A stretch of DNA of 64,000 nucleotides from DASVTR01 sp036382855 (GCA_036382855.1 DASVPO010000006.1:62001-126000), one strand, 5' to 3'. Positions 17,901 to 26,578 are shown, counted from the first letter of the stretch. Notes: generated by a model from the letters alone, not told the origin. Translations and numbers: made by a program.

Positions 17901-19052
17901 TTGAGAATTCTGCACATCAGTTCGGCGCGTGTGCTCGGCGGCGGAGAGAGGCATCTGCTTGACCTGACGCTGGCGCTCGCCGCACGCGGTCACGACGTCC
18001 ACATCGCCTTCCGCCCCGGCTCTGTGCTTCAGGAACAACTCGCCGCGCAGCAACTATTGCCAGCCAGCAATCTCTTCAAGCTTCCGTTGCGCAATGCGCT
18101 CGATTTTAAGAGCGCGCGGCGGTTGGCACGCATCGTCCGCGAGCGCCGTATAGAGATTGTCCACGCACACATGGCGCGCGATTATCCGCTCGCCGCGCTG
18201 GCAACGCGACAAAGCAATGAAGCGCGCCTCATTATCACGCGCCACGTTCTGTTTCCCCTTAGTAAAATCCACCGGCTGACGCTCTCACGCGTCTCACGCG
18301 TCATCGCCGTCTCCGAACCTGTCGCACGCACCTTAAGCGCGCAGCGAATCTTTCCCGAGCGGAAAATCTGCGTCGTGCCTAACGGCATTGACCTTCAACG
18401 CTTCAATGCGAGCGGCCGCGCTCAGGGGCGCGCAAGCCTTTGTCGGACACTCGGGATTGACGAAAACAGGCTCTTAATCGGAACGCTCGGCGAGCTTAAT
18501 CCACTCAAAGGTCATGCAGATTTTCTGCGCGCGGCCATGCTCGTCGCAAAGCAGTTTCCGGCAGCAGACTTCGTCATCGCGGGCGCAGATTCGTCTGACA
18601 CAGGAGAGCATCGCGCGGCGCTCGAACGTCTCATCAGCGAGTCGGGCTTAAAGGGGCGGGCGCATCTAGCAGGCTGGCTCGATGATGTCGCACCGTATCT
18701 ATCAGCGCTCGATGTTTTTGTCTCAGCTTCGCGCAACGAATCCTTCGGTTTGGTGATTGTCGAAGCGATGGCAAGCCAGGTGGCAATCGTTGCGACCATG
18801 ACGGAGGGCGCGCGTTCGATTATCGAAGACGGCGTGAGCGGCCGGCTTGTCGCAATCGGCGACGTTAAAGCGCTCGCCGCAAGCGTCTGTACGTTGCTTG
18901 CCGACGTTGATGAGAGAAGAAGGCTGGTCGCTCAGGCTCTCGAAGCTGCGCGCGAACGATTTAGCCTGGAGCGTATGGTTGCGGACACGGAGCGGATTTA
19001 CATGGAAGCGCTGGATGACAAGACGGATAAGAGAGCATCTCTCTCATCATAA
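17901..19052 (+). CDS. Glycosyltransferase family 4
   Basis: 383 residues; transfers a nucleotide-activated sugar to an acceptor with a retaining mechanism, probably at the cytoplasmic membrane face in surface glycan synthesis. The start is a TTG (MRILHISSARVLGGGERHLL) immediately preceded by an in-frame TAG, so no upstream start is possible. The GT-B fold shows the N-terminal GGGERH loop, VPNGIDLQRF in the middle, and the EX7E motif in ESFGLVIVEAMASQ near residue 285. There is no clear Shine-Dalgarno: the inverted repeat ends 11 bases before the start. Acceptor unknown. Confidence 0.93.
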   Translation: MRILHISSARVLGGGERHLLDLTLALAARGHDVHIAFRPGSVLQEQLAAQQLLPASNLFKLPLRNALDFKSARRLARIVRERRIEIVHAHMARDYPLAALATRQSNEARLIITRHVLFPLSKIHRLTLSRVSRVIAVSEPVARTLSAQRIFPERKICVVPNGIDLQRFNASGRAQGRASLCRTLGIDENRLLIGTLGELNPLKGHADFLRAAMLVAKQFPAADFVIAGADSSDTGEHRAALERLISESGLKGRAHLAGWLDDVAPYLSALDVFVSASRNESFGLVIVEAMASQVAIVATMTEGARSIIEDGVSGRLVAIGDVKALAASVCTLLADVDERRRLVAQALEAARERFSLERMVADTERIYMEALDDKTDKRASLSS

Positions 19053-19082
19053 TACGAGGGCGTCTCTCTCATCCGTGGCGCG

Positions 19083-19583
19083 TTATCCGGCGAGATGGTC
19101 CAGCGCTTTTCCTGTCAGGCGAAAAGTAGTCCATTCGTCCATCGCGACAGCGCCGAGGCTCTTGTAGAAGTTGATTGCAGGTTCGTTCCAGTCAAGCACG
19201 GCCCATTCAAAGCGCCCGCAGTTTCGCTCTCTGGCAAGGCGTGCGAGATGGACGAGCATCGTGCGGCCAATGCCTTTGCCTCTCGCTTCCGGCCTGACGT
19301 AGAGGTCTTCCAGATAGAGGCCGCGACGGCTGAGAAACGTCGAGAAGTTGTGAAAGAAGAGTGCGAAGCCGACCGCCGCGTCTCCGTAGTAACTGATGAC
19401 GACTTCAGCCGCCGGGCGTTCGCCGAAGAGCGCTTCTCTCAGAGACTCTTCGCTTGCTACCACTTCATCCGACAGGCGCTCATACTCTGCGAGTTCCCTG
19501 ATGAACGAGAGAATCAAAGGCAAATGCTCTTCGTTTGCCTTTTCAATCCTGAGGTTTGCAACCGGCTTCGTAGTCTTCATCAT
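19083..19583 (-). CDS. GNAT family N-acetyltransferase (SSAT2/thialysine-acetyltransferase-like)
   Basis: 166 residues from ATGATG at 19583; the longer upstream start would overlap the diguanylate cyclase stop. IRELAEYERL near residue 25, HNFSTFLSRRGLYLEDLYV in the middle, the acetyl-CoA loop RPEARGKGIGRTML, and NEPAINFYKSLGA at the end are the pattern of diamine/thialysine acetyltransferases. It probably acetylates a small amine or lysine analogue. It follows the REC-GGDEF gene by 16 bases and is likely in the same transcript. Confidence 0.88.
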   Translation of the reverse strand: MMKTTKPVANLRIEKANEEHLPLILSFIRELAEYERLSDEVVASEESLREALFGERPAAEVVISYYGDAAVGFALFFHNFSTFLSRRGLYLEDLYVRPEARGKGIGRTMLVHLARLARERNCGRFEWAVLDWNEPAINFYKSLGAVAMDEWTTFRLTGKALDHLAG

Positions 19584-19599
19584 TTTTATTCCGTGGCGC

Positions 19600-20568
19600 T
19601 CATCCCTGTTCGATTGTTTTGTGCCCGTCAGCCTTTTCGATGCGGTTGCGTCCGAGCGCCTTGGCATTGTAGAGGGCCATGTCTGCGCGGGCAATCATGT
19701 CGTTGCCGGACTCCTGTTCTGTGAGGCTGGCGACACCTGCGCTCAAGGTGAGCGGAAAGATGTGGCCGCCGCCGAAGAGTTGTGCATCTGCGGCGAGGCG
19801 TATTTTTTCCGCGAGCGCCATCGCTCCTTCCAGATTAGTCTCCGGCAGCAGCACCAGAAATTCCTCGCCGCCGTAACGAAAAACCATGTCCGAGCCGCGC
19901 ACGGCTTTAGTTAAAATTCCGGCGATTTGCTGTAGAGCAACGTCGCCTGCGGCATGGCCGTAAGTGTCGTTGATGCTTTTGAAGTGGTCCAGATCAATCA
20001 GGACGCAGGAGAGCGGGCGCTGGTAGCGTCGCGCTTCAGCCTGTTCGTGTTGCAGCGTACGCTGTAAGCCGTAGCGATTGAGAAGGCCGGTCAACGCATC
20101 GGTCGCGGCCTGCTCCTGTGCCATCTCGGCGCTGGCTCTGGCAGCTTCGGCGCTCGCACGCAACTGGTCGCGCTCGCGCTTCAAACGGATGGAGACAGAG
20201 ACGCGCGCCAGAAGTTCTTCGGCCTTGAAGGGCTTGCTGATGTAGTCGTTTGCGCCGAGCGTGAGGCCGCTGACCTTCATCTCCGTCTCGTCGCGCGCGG
20301 AAAGAAAGATGACGGGCAGGTCGTGTGTGCGTTCATCCTCCTTAATGAGGCGGCAGGCTTCCATCCCGTCCATCTCCGGCATCATCACATCGAGGATAAC
20401 AAGATCGGGCAGCGTCTCGCGCGCCATCGAGACCGCCTCGCGGCCGTTCTCCGCGACGAAGACACGGTAGCCCTCGCGCTCCAGACGACGCTGTATCAAC
20501 GAACGATTAATCGGCTCGTCGTCGGCCACAAGAATGATGGGCTGTCTCTCTTCAGTTGGATTGAACAT
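19600..20568 (-). CDS. Response regulator diguanylate cyclase (REC-GGDEF)
   Basis: 322 residues, cytosolic. The REC domain (1-125) has acidic residues DDE (about 16-18), phospho-acceptor Asp60 in LVILDVMMPEMDG and Lys in YISKPFKAEEL. A helical linker of about 30 Ala/Glu/Gln-rich residues (signalling coiled coil) joins it to a GGDEF domain. The active site is GGEEF (residues 233-237), a competent variant, and the inhibitory I-site RGSD (224-227) is exactly five residues upstream. It should therefore make c-di-GMP with product feedback. Its upstream neighbour on the same strand is a GAF histidine kinase, the likely phospho-donor. Confidence 0.95.
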   Translation of the reverse strand: MFNPTEERQPIILVADDEPINRSLIQRRLEREGYRVFVAENGREAVSMARETLPDLVILDVMMPEMDGMEACRLIKEDERTHDLPVIFLSARDETEMKVSGLTLGANDYISKPFKAEELLARVSVSIRLKRERDQLRASAEAARASAEMAQEQAATDALTGLLNRYGLQRTLQHEQAEARRYQRPLSCVLIDLDHFKSINDTYGHAAGDVALQQIAGILTKAVRGSDMVFRYGGEEFLVLLPETNLEGAMALAEKIRLAADAQLFGGGHIFPLTLSAGVASLTEQESGNDMIARADMALYNAKALGRNRIEKADGHKTIEQG

Positions 20569-20576
20569 ACTTGACT

Positions 20577-20680
20577 ACAGAACTCAGAAGCCCGAAGTTA
20601 GAAGAAACTAAAACCAGAAAGAAGCGGGTCGAACTTCTGATTATGAATTCTGAATGTTGGATTCTGACTTATGACTCCTG
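20577..20680. repeat. 7-nt periodic inverted repeat, ATTCTGA word
   Basis: The left arm (20577-20622) has an AGAAGCC/AGAAGAA-like rhythm. The right arm (20631-20680) has heptamers GAATTCT, GAATGTT, GGATTCT, GACTTAT, GACTCCT. Complementarity is imperfect. It lies between the kinase and the cyclase genes. Confidence 0.75.
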
Positions 20681-20686
20681 TTTCGA

Positions 20687-23062
20687 TCAAACGTCTGCGC
20701 CCGGAATCTCCGGCGGCAGGTTAAACCAGAAGGTAGAGCCTTCGCCGGGCGCGGACGTGACGCCGATCTGGCCGCCCAGCCTGCGGACGAGACGCTTGGA
20801 AATAGCAAGGCCGAGGCCGGAGCCGCCGTGCGTGCGCGTGGTCGAAGCGTCGGCCTGTCGAAACTCGTCGAAGATGTCAGGGAAGGATGCAACGTCAAAC
20901 CCGATGCCTGTGTCCGTCACGCTAATCTGCGCGCTGCCAGCCTCGACCTGCTCGACCTTGATTTGGATGAAGCCGGAATCCGTAAACTTGACGGCGTTCG
21001 AGAGCAGGTTCATCAAAATCTGTCGCACGCGTTCGGGGTCTGTTCTAACGACGGGCGCATCCTCCGCAATCTCAATTTTAATGGCAAGTCCTTTCATCTC
21101 GGCGGTCGTGCGAATGTCGGCGACGGCGCGGCGAATCACTTCGTCGAAGGCGACGCTATCCATGTAGACTGGAAAGCGCTGCGCATCAATGCGCGCCAGG
21201 TCGAGCGTTTCTTCGACCATTCGCAGCAGTTGCCCGGCAGACTCAAGGATGGTTCTCACGTCCGTTAATTGCTGCTCGTTCAAGTCGCCGGAAAAACCTT
21301 CGAGCAGCATTTGTGCGTAGCCGATGATGGCGTTTAAGGGCGTGCGCAGTTCGTGCGAGATGATGGACATAAACTCCGTCTTATGTCGCTCGGACTGGCG
21401 CAGGTTGTCTTCGAGTTCGATGATATGACGGGCCTGCGCGTGGCGCTGATGGCTGGCGTTAAGGCTGTGGAAAGCGATGGCGATGGGACGCGTGAAGAGG
21501 TCTGCGAGACGCTGCTCGTCGGCACTCGCTTCAGTCGGCACGCGGGAGAACGTGACAATCACACCGAGGAGTTGACCGGGCGCGCCCGTGATGGGTGTGG
21601 CCCACACGCCGCGCAAGCCTGACCAACGCACGGCCGCATACAAGCCAGCGAAGCGCGCTTCTCCCGCTAGGTCAGCGACCACGGCGACGCGCTGTGTGGC
21701 CGCCAGACCGCAGACGGGGTCGCTTAAAGCGACGCCCTGCGAATAACGTTCGAGCAGGCCGGTCGGAAGATACTTCGTCGCGGCCAAGCGCAGCAGTTTC
21801 GCGTCCTCGTCCCAGCGCAGGATAGCAGCAGCGCCGACCTCCGCAATCTTCGACCATGAATCAAGCACCGCGCGCAAGACGCGGTCGAGGTCTGCCGGGC
21901 TGGTCACGTCGCCCGCCAGACGCAACAGCGTCAGCAGGTCTTCTATGTAGGAACGAAGGCGCGCGTGCAGTTGGGCGTTGAGAATCAGCGGCGCGACCGT
22001 CTCTGCGACGCGCGCCAGAAGTTGCTGCTCGGCGGGCGTCCAGCGGCGCGGCGCGTCCGATTCGACGAGGCCGATGATGGCGAGCACACGGCCTCCGTAA
22101 ATAATCGGCGAGAGATAAATCGAGCGCGCCCCGAGTCGTTCTACGAGTGGGCGGAGCTCACTATCAGCGGCGCGGGCTGCGCGCGCGTCTTCGAGAAACA
22201 TCGGACACTGTTCAGCGTAAGCCGTCTGCTCCGCCTTCGAGAGAGGCACGTTGAGCTCAAGCGGAGGACGGTCGTCGCCCGGCGTCCAGGCGCGTAAGGT
22301 TTGCTCAAGGCGTCCGGCAGCGGCCATCCGAAGCGTGACGAAGCTTGCGGGCAGAGCGCGCGCTACCACGTCAATTACCTGCTGAATAATGCGGTCGAGG
22401 TCGAAGGATGCGCCGGTGGTCGAATAGAGACGGTCAATGAGTGCGGTCTCGCGCATGCGCGCATGCTCGCGCTCGTCTGCGCCCGTGATGCGCTCTAATA
22501 GTTCGAGTCGCCTGAGCGTTGCAGAGAGAAGTTCGGCGACGACGCTTGCGCTGTCTGCGTCTGCATCATCGTAGGCTGAGGGGCGTGCTGTGCTGGCGAT
22601 GAGAAGCCCCGTAGCGGCTAAGCCGTGTGCAAGCGGAGCACAGAGGACGGAAGCGGCGGCTCGACAGACGAGCGGCATGACGAGAGCGCCGCTGATGAGT
22701 TCGGTCGAGACATCATTGAAATAAAGTGGTGCGCCTCTTTCGAGAGCGCGAGCGAGCATCGTATGCCTGACGCGCACCACCTCGCCGTCCATGATGCTTT
22801 CAACTTCAGCGCCGCGTTCGACGTGTGCATGCAAAGCCTGACGGTCGTCTCCGGCGCTGGCCGTGAAGCAGAACAGTTGGCCCGGTATTAACTCCGAGAG
22901 TGCACGCAGGGCTCTGCGGACGGCCTCTTCCTGAGTGCTCGCTGCATTCAACTCGCGGGCCAGCGCGGCAATCCTATGCAGCCGCTCCGGCGCATCGTGC
23001 GCTGCCCGGTCTGGATGCGTGTCCTGCTCGTTCATGCGTAGATCTGTTTCTGTCTTTGCCAT
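20687..23062 (-). CDS. Multi-GAF sensor histidine kinase
   Basis: 791 residues from MAKTETD at 23062 (another possible start is MNEQDTH at 23035; the ORF is open further up but with poor sequence). No membrane segment or signal peptide, so a cytosolic sensor. Three GAF-like domains cover roughly residues 20-190, 220-380 and 395-550, recognisable by repeated EAVRRALRAL/LDRIIQQVIDVVA/LDRVLRAVLDSW entries. The HisKA phospho-acceptor His570 lies in SIISHELRTPLNAIIGYAQ. The HATPase_c domain has LMNLLSNAVKF (N box), DTGIGF (G1) and GGSGLGLAISKRL (G2). It is the likely partner of the downstream REC-GGDEF protein. The GAF ligands are unknown. Confidence 0.92.
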   Translation of the reverse strand: MAKTETDLRMNEQDTHPDRAAHDAPERLHRIAALARELNAASTQEEAVRRALRALSELIPGQLFCFTASAGDDRQALHAHVERGAEVESIMDGEVVRVRHTMLARALERGAPLYFNDVSTELISGALVMPLVCRAAASVLCAPLAHGLAATGLLIASTARPSAYDDADADSASVVAELLSATLRRLELLERITGADEREHARMRETALIDRLYSTTGASFDLDRIIQQVIDVVARALPASFVTLRMAAAGRLEQTLRAWTPGDDRPPLELNVPLSKAEQTAYAEQCPMFLEDARAARAADSELRPLVERLGARSIYLSPIIYGGRVLAIIGLVESDAPRRWTPAEQQLLARVAETVAPLILNAQLHARLRSYIEDLLTLLRLAGDVTSPADLDRVLRAVLDSWSKIAEVGAAAILRWDEDAKLLRLAATKYLPTGLLERYSQGVALSDPVCGLAATQRVAVVADLAGEARFAGLYAAVRWSGLRGVWATPITGAPGQLLGVIVTFSRVPTEASADEQRLADLFTRPIAIAFHSLNASHQRHAQARHIIELEDNLRQSERHKTEFMSIISHELRTPLNAIIGYAQMLLEGFSGDLNEQQLTDVRTILESAGQLLRMVEETLDLARIDAQRFPVYMDSVAFDEVIRRAVADIRTTAEMKGLAIKIEIAEDAPVVRTDPERVRQILMNLLSNAVKFTDSGFIQIKVEQVEAGSAQISVTDTGIGFDVASFPDIFDEFRQADASTTRTHGGSGLGLAISKRLVRRLGGQIGVTSAPGEGSTFWFNLPPEIPGADV

Positions 23063-23240
23063 CAAGTTGGAGGCGCTCCCGGCCTGAGCGCAGGCAGAGA
23101 CGGGCGAGGACCACATCCTGCCTTGAAGACGAAAGACTATTGGGCGCAAGAGACTTTTTTGAGGCGCCGCACGTACGCCTGCCCACGCATCTTAAAATAG
23201 TTTCATTGATGGCCGCAACAGCCAGTCTTTATGTTAAGCT

Positions 23241-23303
23241 TGGTCAGCCGTCGAGCAGTCAGTAATCAGTAAACAGCAAAGGCTGTTTTTAGTCAGCCGT
23301 CGA
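23241..23303. repeat. Direct repeat flanking 7-nt periodic words
   Basis: GTCAGCCGTCGA occurs at 23241 and again at 23290. Between them is a CAGTAAT/CAGTAAA/CAGCAAA heptamer series that ends in AAAGGCTGTTT. It lies in the divergent spacer between the kinase and the HxlR gene. Confidence 0.75.
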
Positions 23304-23391
23304 ACGATAATTCGGAGAGTGCTTTTCGTCGGCGACGCTTCAACATGCTTTGAACTGAAAGCCGGCGGCTGAGGCGAAGGAGGCGTGCGGT

Positions 23392-23838
23392 TTGCGACGA
23401 CGTGAAGGCGACGGGTGCCCGGTGACGGGCGCGCTACAACTTGTCGGCGATAAATGGACGATGCTGGTCGCGCGCGACCTGATTGACGGGCCCAAGCGCA
23501 CGACGGAACTACTCACGGCGCTGCATCCCATCAGCAGCCGCACGCTCGTCGGACGCCTGCGCGACATGGAGCACGACGCGCTGATCGAGCGCCGCGACTT
23601 CGGCGGCAGCCCGCCACACGTCGAATACATTTTGACCGACCGCGGCCGGCTGCTCCTGCCGCTCCTAGATGCGCTGAGACGACTCGGCGAAACGCTCGAC
23701 TGCAACACTTGCGAAGAACGCAAAGAGCGCACAGGCTCTTACTGCGCCGCCTGCCCCCGCAACCCTGATGAAGATGCAGCTTCCAGCACAAATACTCGCA
23801 CGCGACGCGAGCGCGACGATTCGATTGTACTGCTCTAA
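23392..23838 (+). CDS. HxlR family transcriptional regulator with four-Cys tail
   Basis: 148 residues, DNA-binding winged helix. The TTG start is supported by an excellent Shine-Dalgarno (AAGGAGG, 8 bases away). The HxlR core shows CPVTGALQLVGDKWTMLVARDL, ISSRTLVGRLRDMEHDALIERR and VEYILTDRGRLLLPLLDAL. After the core comes CNTCEERKERTGSYCAAC, a C-x2-C-x10-C-x2-C arrangement that could bind zinc or an Fe-S cluster or sense redox. A further Cys near the N-terminus is the family's usual CP motif. The divergent neighbour is the kinase; trxB lies convergent downstream, which fits a redox theme, but the target genes are not known. Confidence 0.9.
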   Translation: MRRREGDGCPVTGALQLVGDKWTMLVARDLIDGPKRTTELLTALHPISSRTLVGRLRDMEHDALIERRDFGGSPPHVEYILTDRGRLLLPLLDALRRLGETLDCNTCEERKERTGSYCAACPRNPDEDAASSTNTRTRRERDDSIVLL

Positions 23839-23842
23839 ATAA

Positions 23843-23921
23843 TAGTCCACAGTCCAAAGTCCAAGGTCCAAAGTCAAAACCGTACGTCTTGACTTTGGAC
23901 CTTGGACTTTGGACTGCGGAG
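23843..23921. repeat. 7-nt periodic inverted repeat, AGTCCAA word (copy 2)
   Basis: The arms include a 27-bp perfect inverted match made of AGTCCAA heptamers, loop about 12 bases. It uses the same word as 17808-17889, 6 kb away. It sits between the 3' ends of the HxlR gene and trxB, so it could act as a two-way terminator. Confidence 0.93.
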
Positions 23922-23937
23922 TTTAGTTGAGTTGAGC

Positions 23938-25014
23938 TTAGTCTGTCGCAACTCCTTCGGCCACGTTGGAGATGACTTCGCCGTCGGGCATGATGATTTT
24001 CTGGTGGTCGGCGGTGACGTGCTCGCCTTCGATTGTGACTTCTTCGCCGGTCGGAGTCGGGACGGGAAGATTGTCTAAATAGCGCTCGGCGTCAATGGCG
24101 GCCATGCAGCCCGTGCCGGCGGCCGTGACGGCCTGACGGTAGAAGGAGTCCTGCGCGTCGCCGCAGGCGAAGACACCCGGAATGTTGGTTGCCATCGAGC
24201 GGCCCGAAGTCTTCAGGTAGCCAACGTCGTCCATATCCAACTGCCCTTTGAAGAGGTCTGTGTTCGGCTTGTGGCCGATGGCTATGAAGACGCCCTCGCA
24301 GGGGAAGATGCTCTCTTCGTCTGTCTTCAGATTCTTGAGGCGCACGCCGGTCACGCCCGTTTCCGGCGTGCCCAGGATTTCTTCGACCGCGGTGTCCCAG
24401 ATAAAATCAATCTTCTCGTTTTTGAAGGCTTTGTCCTGCATAATCTTCGAGGCGCGCAAAGTGTCTCGACGATGAACGACCGTCACCTTTGAAGCGTAGC
24501 GCGTCAGGAAGGTCGCTTCCTCCATCGCCGTGTCGCCGCCGCCGACGACGACGATGGGCTTGCCCTTGAAGAAAAAGCCGTCGCAGGTCGCACAGGCTGA
24601 GACGCCGTAGCCGCCGAGGCCGTGGGGCGCTGGCGCTTCGCCCGGAATCCCAAGCCACTTGGCCGAAGCGCCCGAAGCGATGATAAGAGTTTCGGCCTTA
24701 ATCACGTGGTCTTCGGTTTCAAGCGTGAAGGGGCGCTGGCTCAAGTCGGCGGTATTAATCCATGTCACTAAAAACTCCGTGCCGAAGCGGCGTGCCTGCT
24801 CGCGAAACTCTTCCATCAGTTCCGGCCCCTGTATGCCTTTGGCGAAGCCGGGATAGTTTTCAACTTCGGTCGTGATGGTCAACTGTCCGCCGGGCTGCGG
24901 CCCTTCGACGACGAGCGGCTTCAAATCGGCGCGGGCCGCGTAGATGGCCGCCGTCAAACCGGCCGGGCCGCTTCCGACGATGACAACGTCCCTGTGCAGC
25001 GTCTCTTTGCTCAT
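23938..25014 (-). CDS. trxB: Thioredoxin reductase
   Basis: NADPH-dependent flavoenzyme that keeps thioredoxin reduced; cytosolic. The FAD-binding GSGPAGLTAAIYAARA is at residues about 12-27, the redox-active pair is C141-A-T-C144 in SACATCDGFFF, the NADPH-binding GGGDTAMEEA follows, and the C-terminal FAD motif GVFACGDAQD is present. Length 358 is about 40 residues over the usual 310-320: a hydrophilic C-terminal tail (EGEHVTADHQKIIMPDGEVIS) is extra. Shine-Dalgarno AAAGGAGA lies 12 bases before the ATG. The 216-base spacer to the next gene is divergent and AT-rich around 25090-25110 (TATAGTATAAC). Confidence 0.96.
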   Translation of the reverse strand: MSKETLHRDVVIVGSGPAGLTAAIYAARADLKPLVVEGPQPGGQLTITTEVENYPGFAKGIQGPELMEEFREQARRFGTEFLVTWINTADLSQRPFTLETEDHVIKAETLIIASGASAKWLGIPGEAPAPHGLGGYGVSACATCDGFFFKGKPIVVVGGGDTAMEEATFLTRYASKVTVVHRRDTLRASKIMQDKAFKNEKIDFIWDTAVEEILGTPETGVTGVRLKNLKTDEESIFPCEGVFIAIGHKPNTDLFKGQLDMDDVGYLKTSGRSMATNIPGVFACGDAQDSFYRQAVTAAGTGCMAAIDAERYLDNLPVPTPTGEEVTIEGEHVTADHQKIIMPDGEVISNVAEGVATD

Positions 25015-25230
25015 GTAGCTTCGTCAGTCTCCTTTGATTCGAGGGGAAGAATTTTTCAAAATCCGGGCATCACTCTATAGCCTTTTCGGTTGTTCGTATA
25101 GTATAACTGTGGACGCTAAAGTAGTCGAATAGGGCTTCGGGTTTCAGGCCAATAAAGCGGCAAGCAGTTAACTCGACTGAACTAAAGCATAGGCTTCGCC
25201 GCCGCCGCAGCCAACATTCAGGGAGCATTT

Positions 25231-26118
25231 TTGAACGCACCGGAGAGCAGCTCAGGCACGACCCGCGACCTCGAAATCATCGCCGTGCTGGGCGCGGGCA
25301 CAATGGGACACGGCATCGCGCAGGCGGCCGCGCAGGCAGGCTATCTGGTCATTCTCCGCGAGATAGACAAAGAGCGGCTGGCGCGCGGCGTCGAAGCCAT
25401 TGACCGCAATCTGACAAAGGGTATCCAGCGCGGCAAACTAACGGAAGAAGAGCGCGACCTCGCGCTGCAACGCATACGCGGGACCGTTCACCTCCCGGAG
25501 ACGAGCGAGGCAGACCTCTTCATCGAAGCTGCGCCGGAAGTGCTTGAGATGAAGCAGAGCATCCTGCGCGAGGTGGAAGCTCAGGCGCGCAAACCTTTCA
25601 TCTTTGCGACCAACACTTCTTCGCTCTCAATCACGGAGATTGCCCGCGCTGCCCGGAGACCGCAGGCCGTCATCGGCATGCACTTTTTCAATCCCGTGCA
25701 CATCATGCGGCTGCTGGAAATAGTGGTCGGGCGCGAGACGAGCGCCGGAACGGTGGAAGCGGTGCGCAAGGTCGGGCTGAGGATGAAGAAAGAGCCGATC
25801 ACGGTGCGCGACGTGCCGGGTTTCGCTTCGAGCCGCCTGGGCGTTGCGCTCGGCCTTGAAGCGATGCGGATGCTGGAACAAAATGTCGCCAGCGCACGCG
25901 ACATAGATACGGCGATGGAACTCGGCTATAACCATCCGATGGGGCCTCTGCGCCTGACAGATCTGGTTGGCCTTGACGTGCGCCTGCACATCGCCGAGTA
26001 TCTGCACTCGGCGCTCAAATCCGAAACCTTTCGTCCGCCCGAAATCCTGCGGCGCATGGTGGCCGACGGCAAGCTCGGCAAAAAGAGCGGCCAAGGCTTT
26101 TATCAATGGAACGAGTAA
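25231..26118 (+). CDS. 3-hydroxyacyl-CoA (3-hydroxybutyryl-CoA) dehydrogenase
   Basis: Oxidises 3-hydroxyacyl-CoA to 3-ketoacyl-CoA with NAD+ (or the reverse in butyryl-CoA formation). 295 residues, the usual stand-alone length. The TTG start follows AGGGAGC. NAD-binding GAGTMGHGIAQAAA (about 18-31), catalytic His in GMHFFNPVHIMRLLEIV, and the C-terminal dimer domain with ELGYNHPMGPLRLTDLVGLD and KKSGQGFYQW are all present. An enoyl-CoA hydratase lies 560 bases downstream after a PilZ gene; together with the thiolase at 9.3 kb they provide three beta-oxidation-type steps. Confidence 0.95.
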   Translation: MNAPESSSGTTRDLEIIAVLGAGTMGHGIAQAAAQAGYLVILREIDKERLARGVEAIDRNLTKGIQRGKLTEEERDLALQRIRGTVHLPETSEADLFIEAAPEVLEMKQSILREVEAQARKPFIFATNTSSLSITEIARAARRPQAVIGMHFFNPVHIMRLLEIVVGRETSAGTVEAVRKVGLRMKKEPITVRDVPGFASSRLGVALGLEAMRMLEQNVASARDIDTAMELGYNHPMGPLRLTDLVGLDVRLHIAEYLHSALKSETFRPPEILRRMVADGKLGKKSGQGFYQWNE

Positions 26119-26197
26119 ACAGTTTTCAGTTTTAGATTTTCAGCTCGCAGCTTTTTGCTCTCAACTGAAAACAGGAAACTGAAAACTGAAAACTAAC
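26117..26197. repeat. 7-nt periodic inverted repeat, CTGAAAA word
   Basis: The right arm (26159-26197) is a run of CTGAAAA heptamers. The left arm (26117-26144) is the AGTTTTC-type complement with one divergent unit. It starts inside the stop codon of the dehydrogenase gene and ends two bases before the PilZ start codon. Confidence 0.85.
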
Positions 26198-26199
26198 CT

Positions 26200-26574
26200 A
26201 TGAGCACGCCCTACAACGAAGAGAAACGCTTTGCGTTGCGCATGGCGCTGCGGCTGCCCATCGTTGTCTCAGGGCGGGCTGAAGACGGCGCGGCGTGGTC
26301 TGAGCCGACCGAGACGGACGACATCTCGACCTCCGGCGCGCTCTTTCATCTCAACCAGAAAGTGAATCGCGGCGAGCGTCTTTACCTGCGCGCGCACAGG
26401 CCCGACGGCGCACCCATCGAAGTCACAGCGATGGTGATACGGGTTGCGCCCGCCATCTACGGCACGGCGCGCGTCGGCGTCCAGATTAGCGAACCTACCG
26501 AAAACTGGCTGCGCCTCTTCGTCTCGTGGGTCGCAGACGAACAGCCGACGACATCCGACAACGAGCAACAATAA
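26200..26574 (+). CDS. PilZ domain protein
   Basis: 124 residues. The c-di-GMP-binding pattern is present: RFALR (RxxxR) at residues 10-14 and DISTSG (D/NxSxxG) about 30 residues later. It is thus a probable c-di-GMP receptor and could respond to the diguanylate cyclase at 19.6 kb. The rest of the domain (beta-strands around NRGERLYLRAHRPDG and YGTARVGVQI) is regular. No Shine-Dalgarno: the ATG is preceded directly by the right arm of an inverted repeat. It sits between two fatty-acyl-CoA genes, but the link is positional only. Confidence 0.9.
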   Translation: MSTPYNEEKRFALRMALRLPIVVSGRAEDGAAWSEPTETDDISTSGALFHLNQKVNRGERLYLRAHRPDGAPIEVTAMVIRVAPAIYGTARVGVQISEPTENWLRLFVSWVADEQPTTSDNEQQ

Positions 26575-26578
26575 ATCA

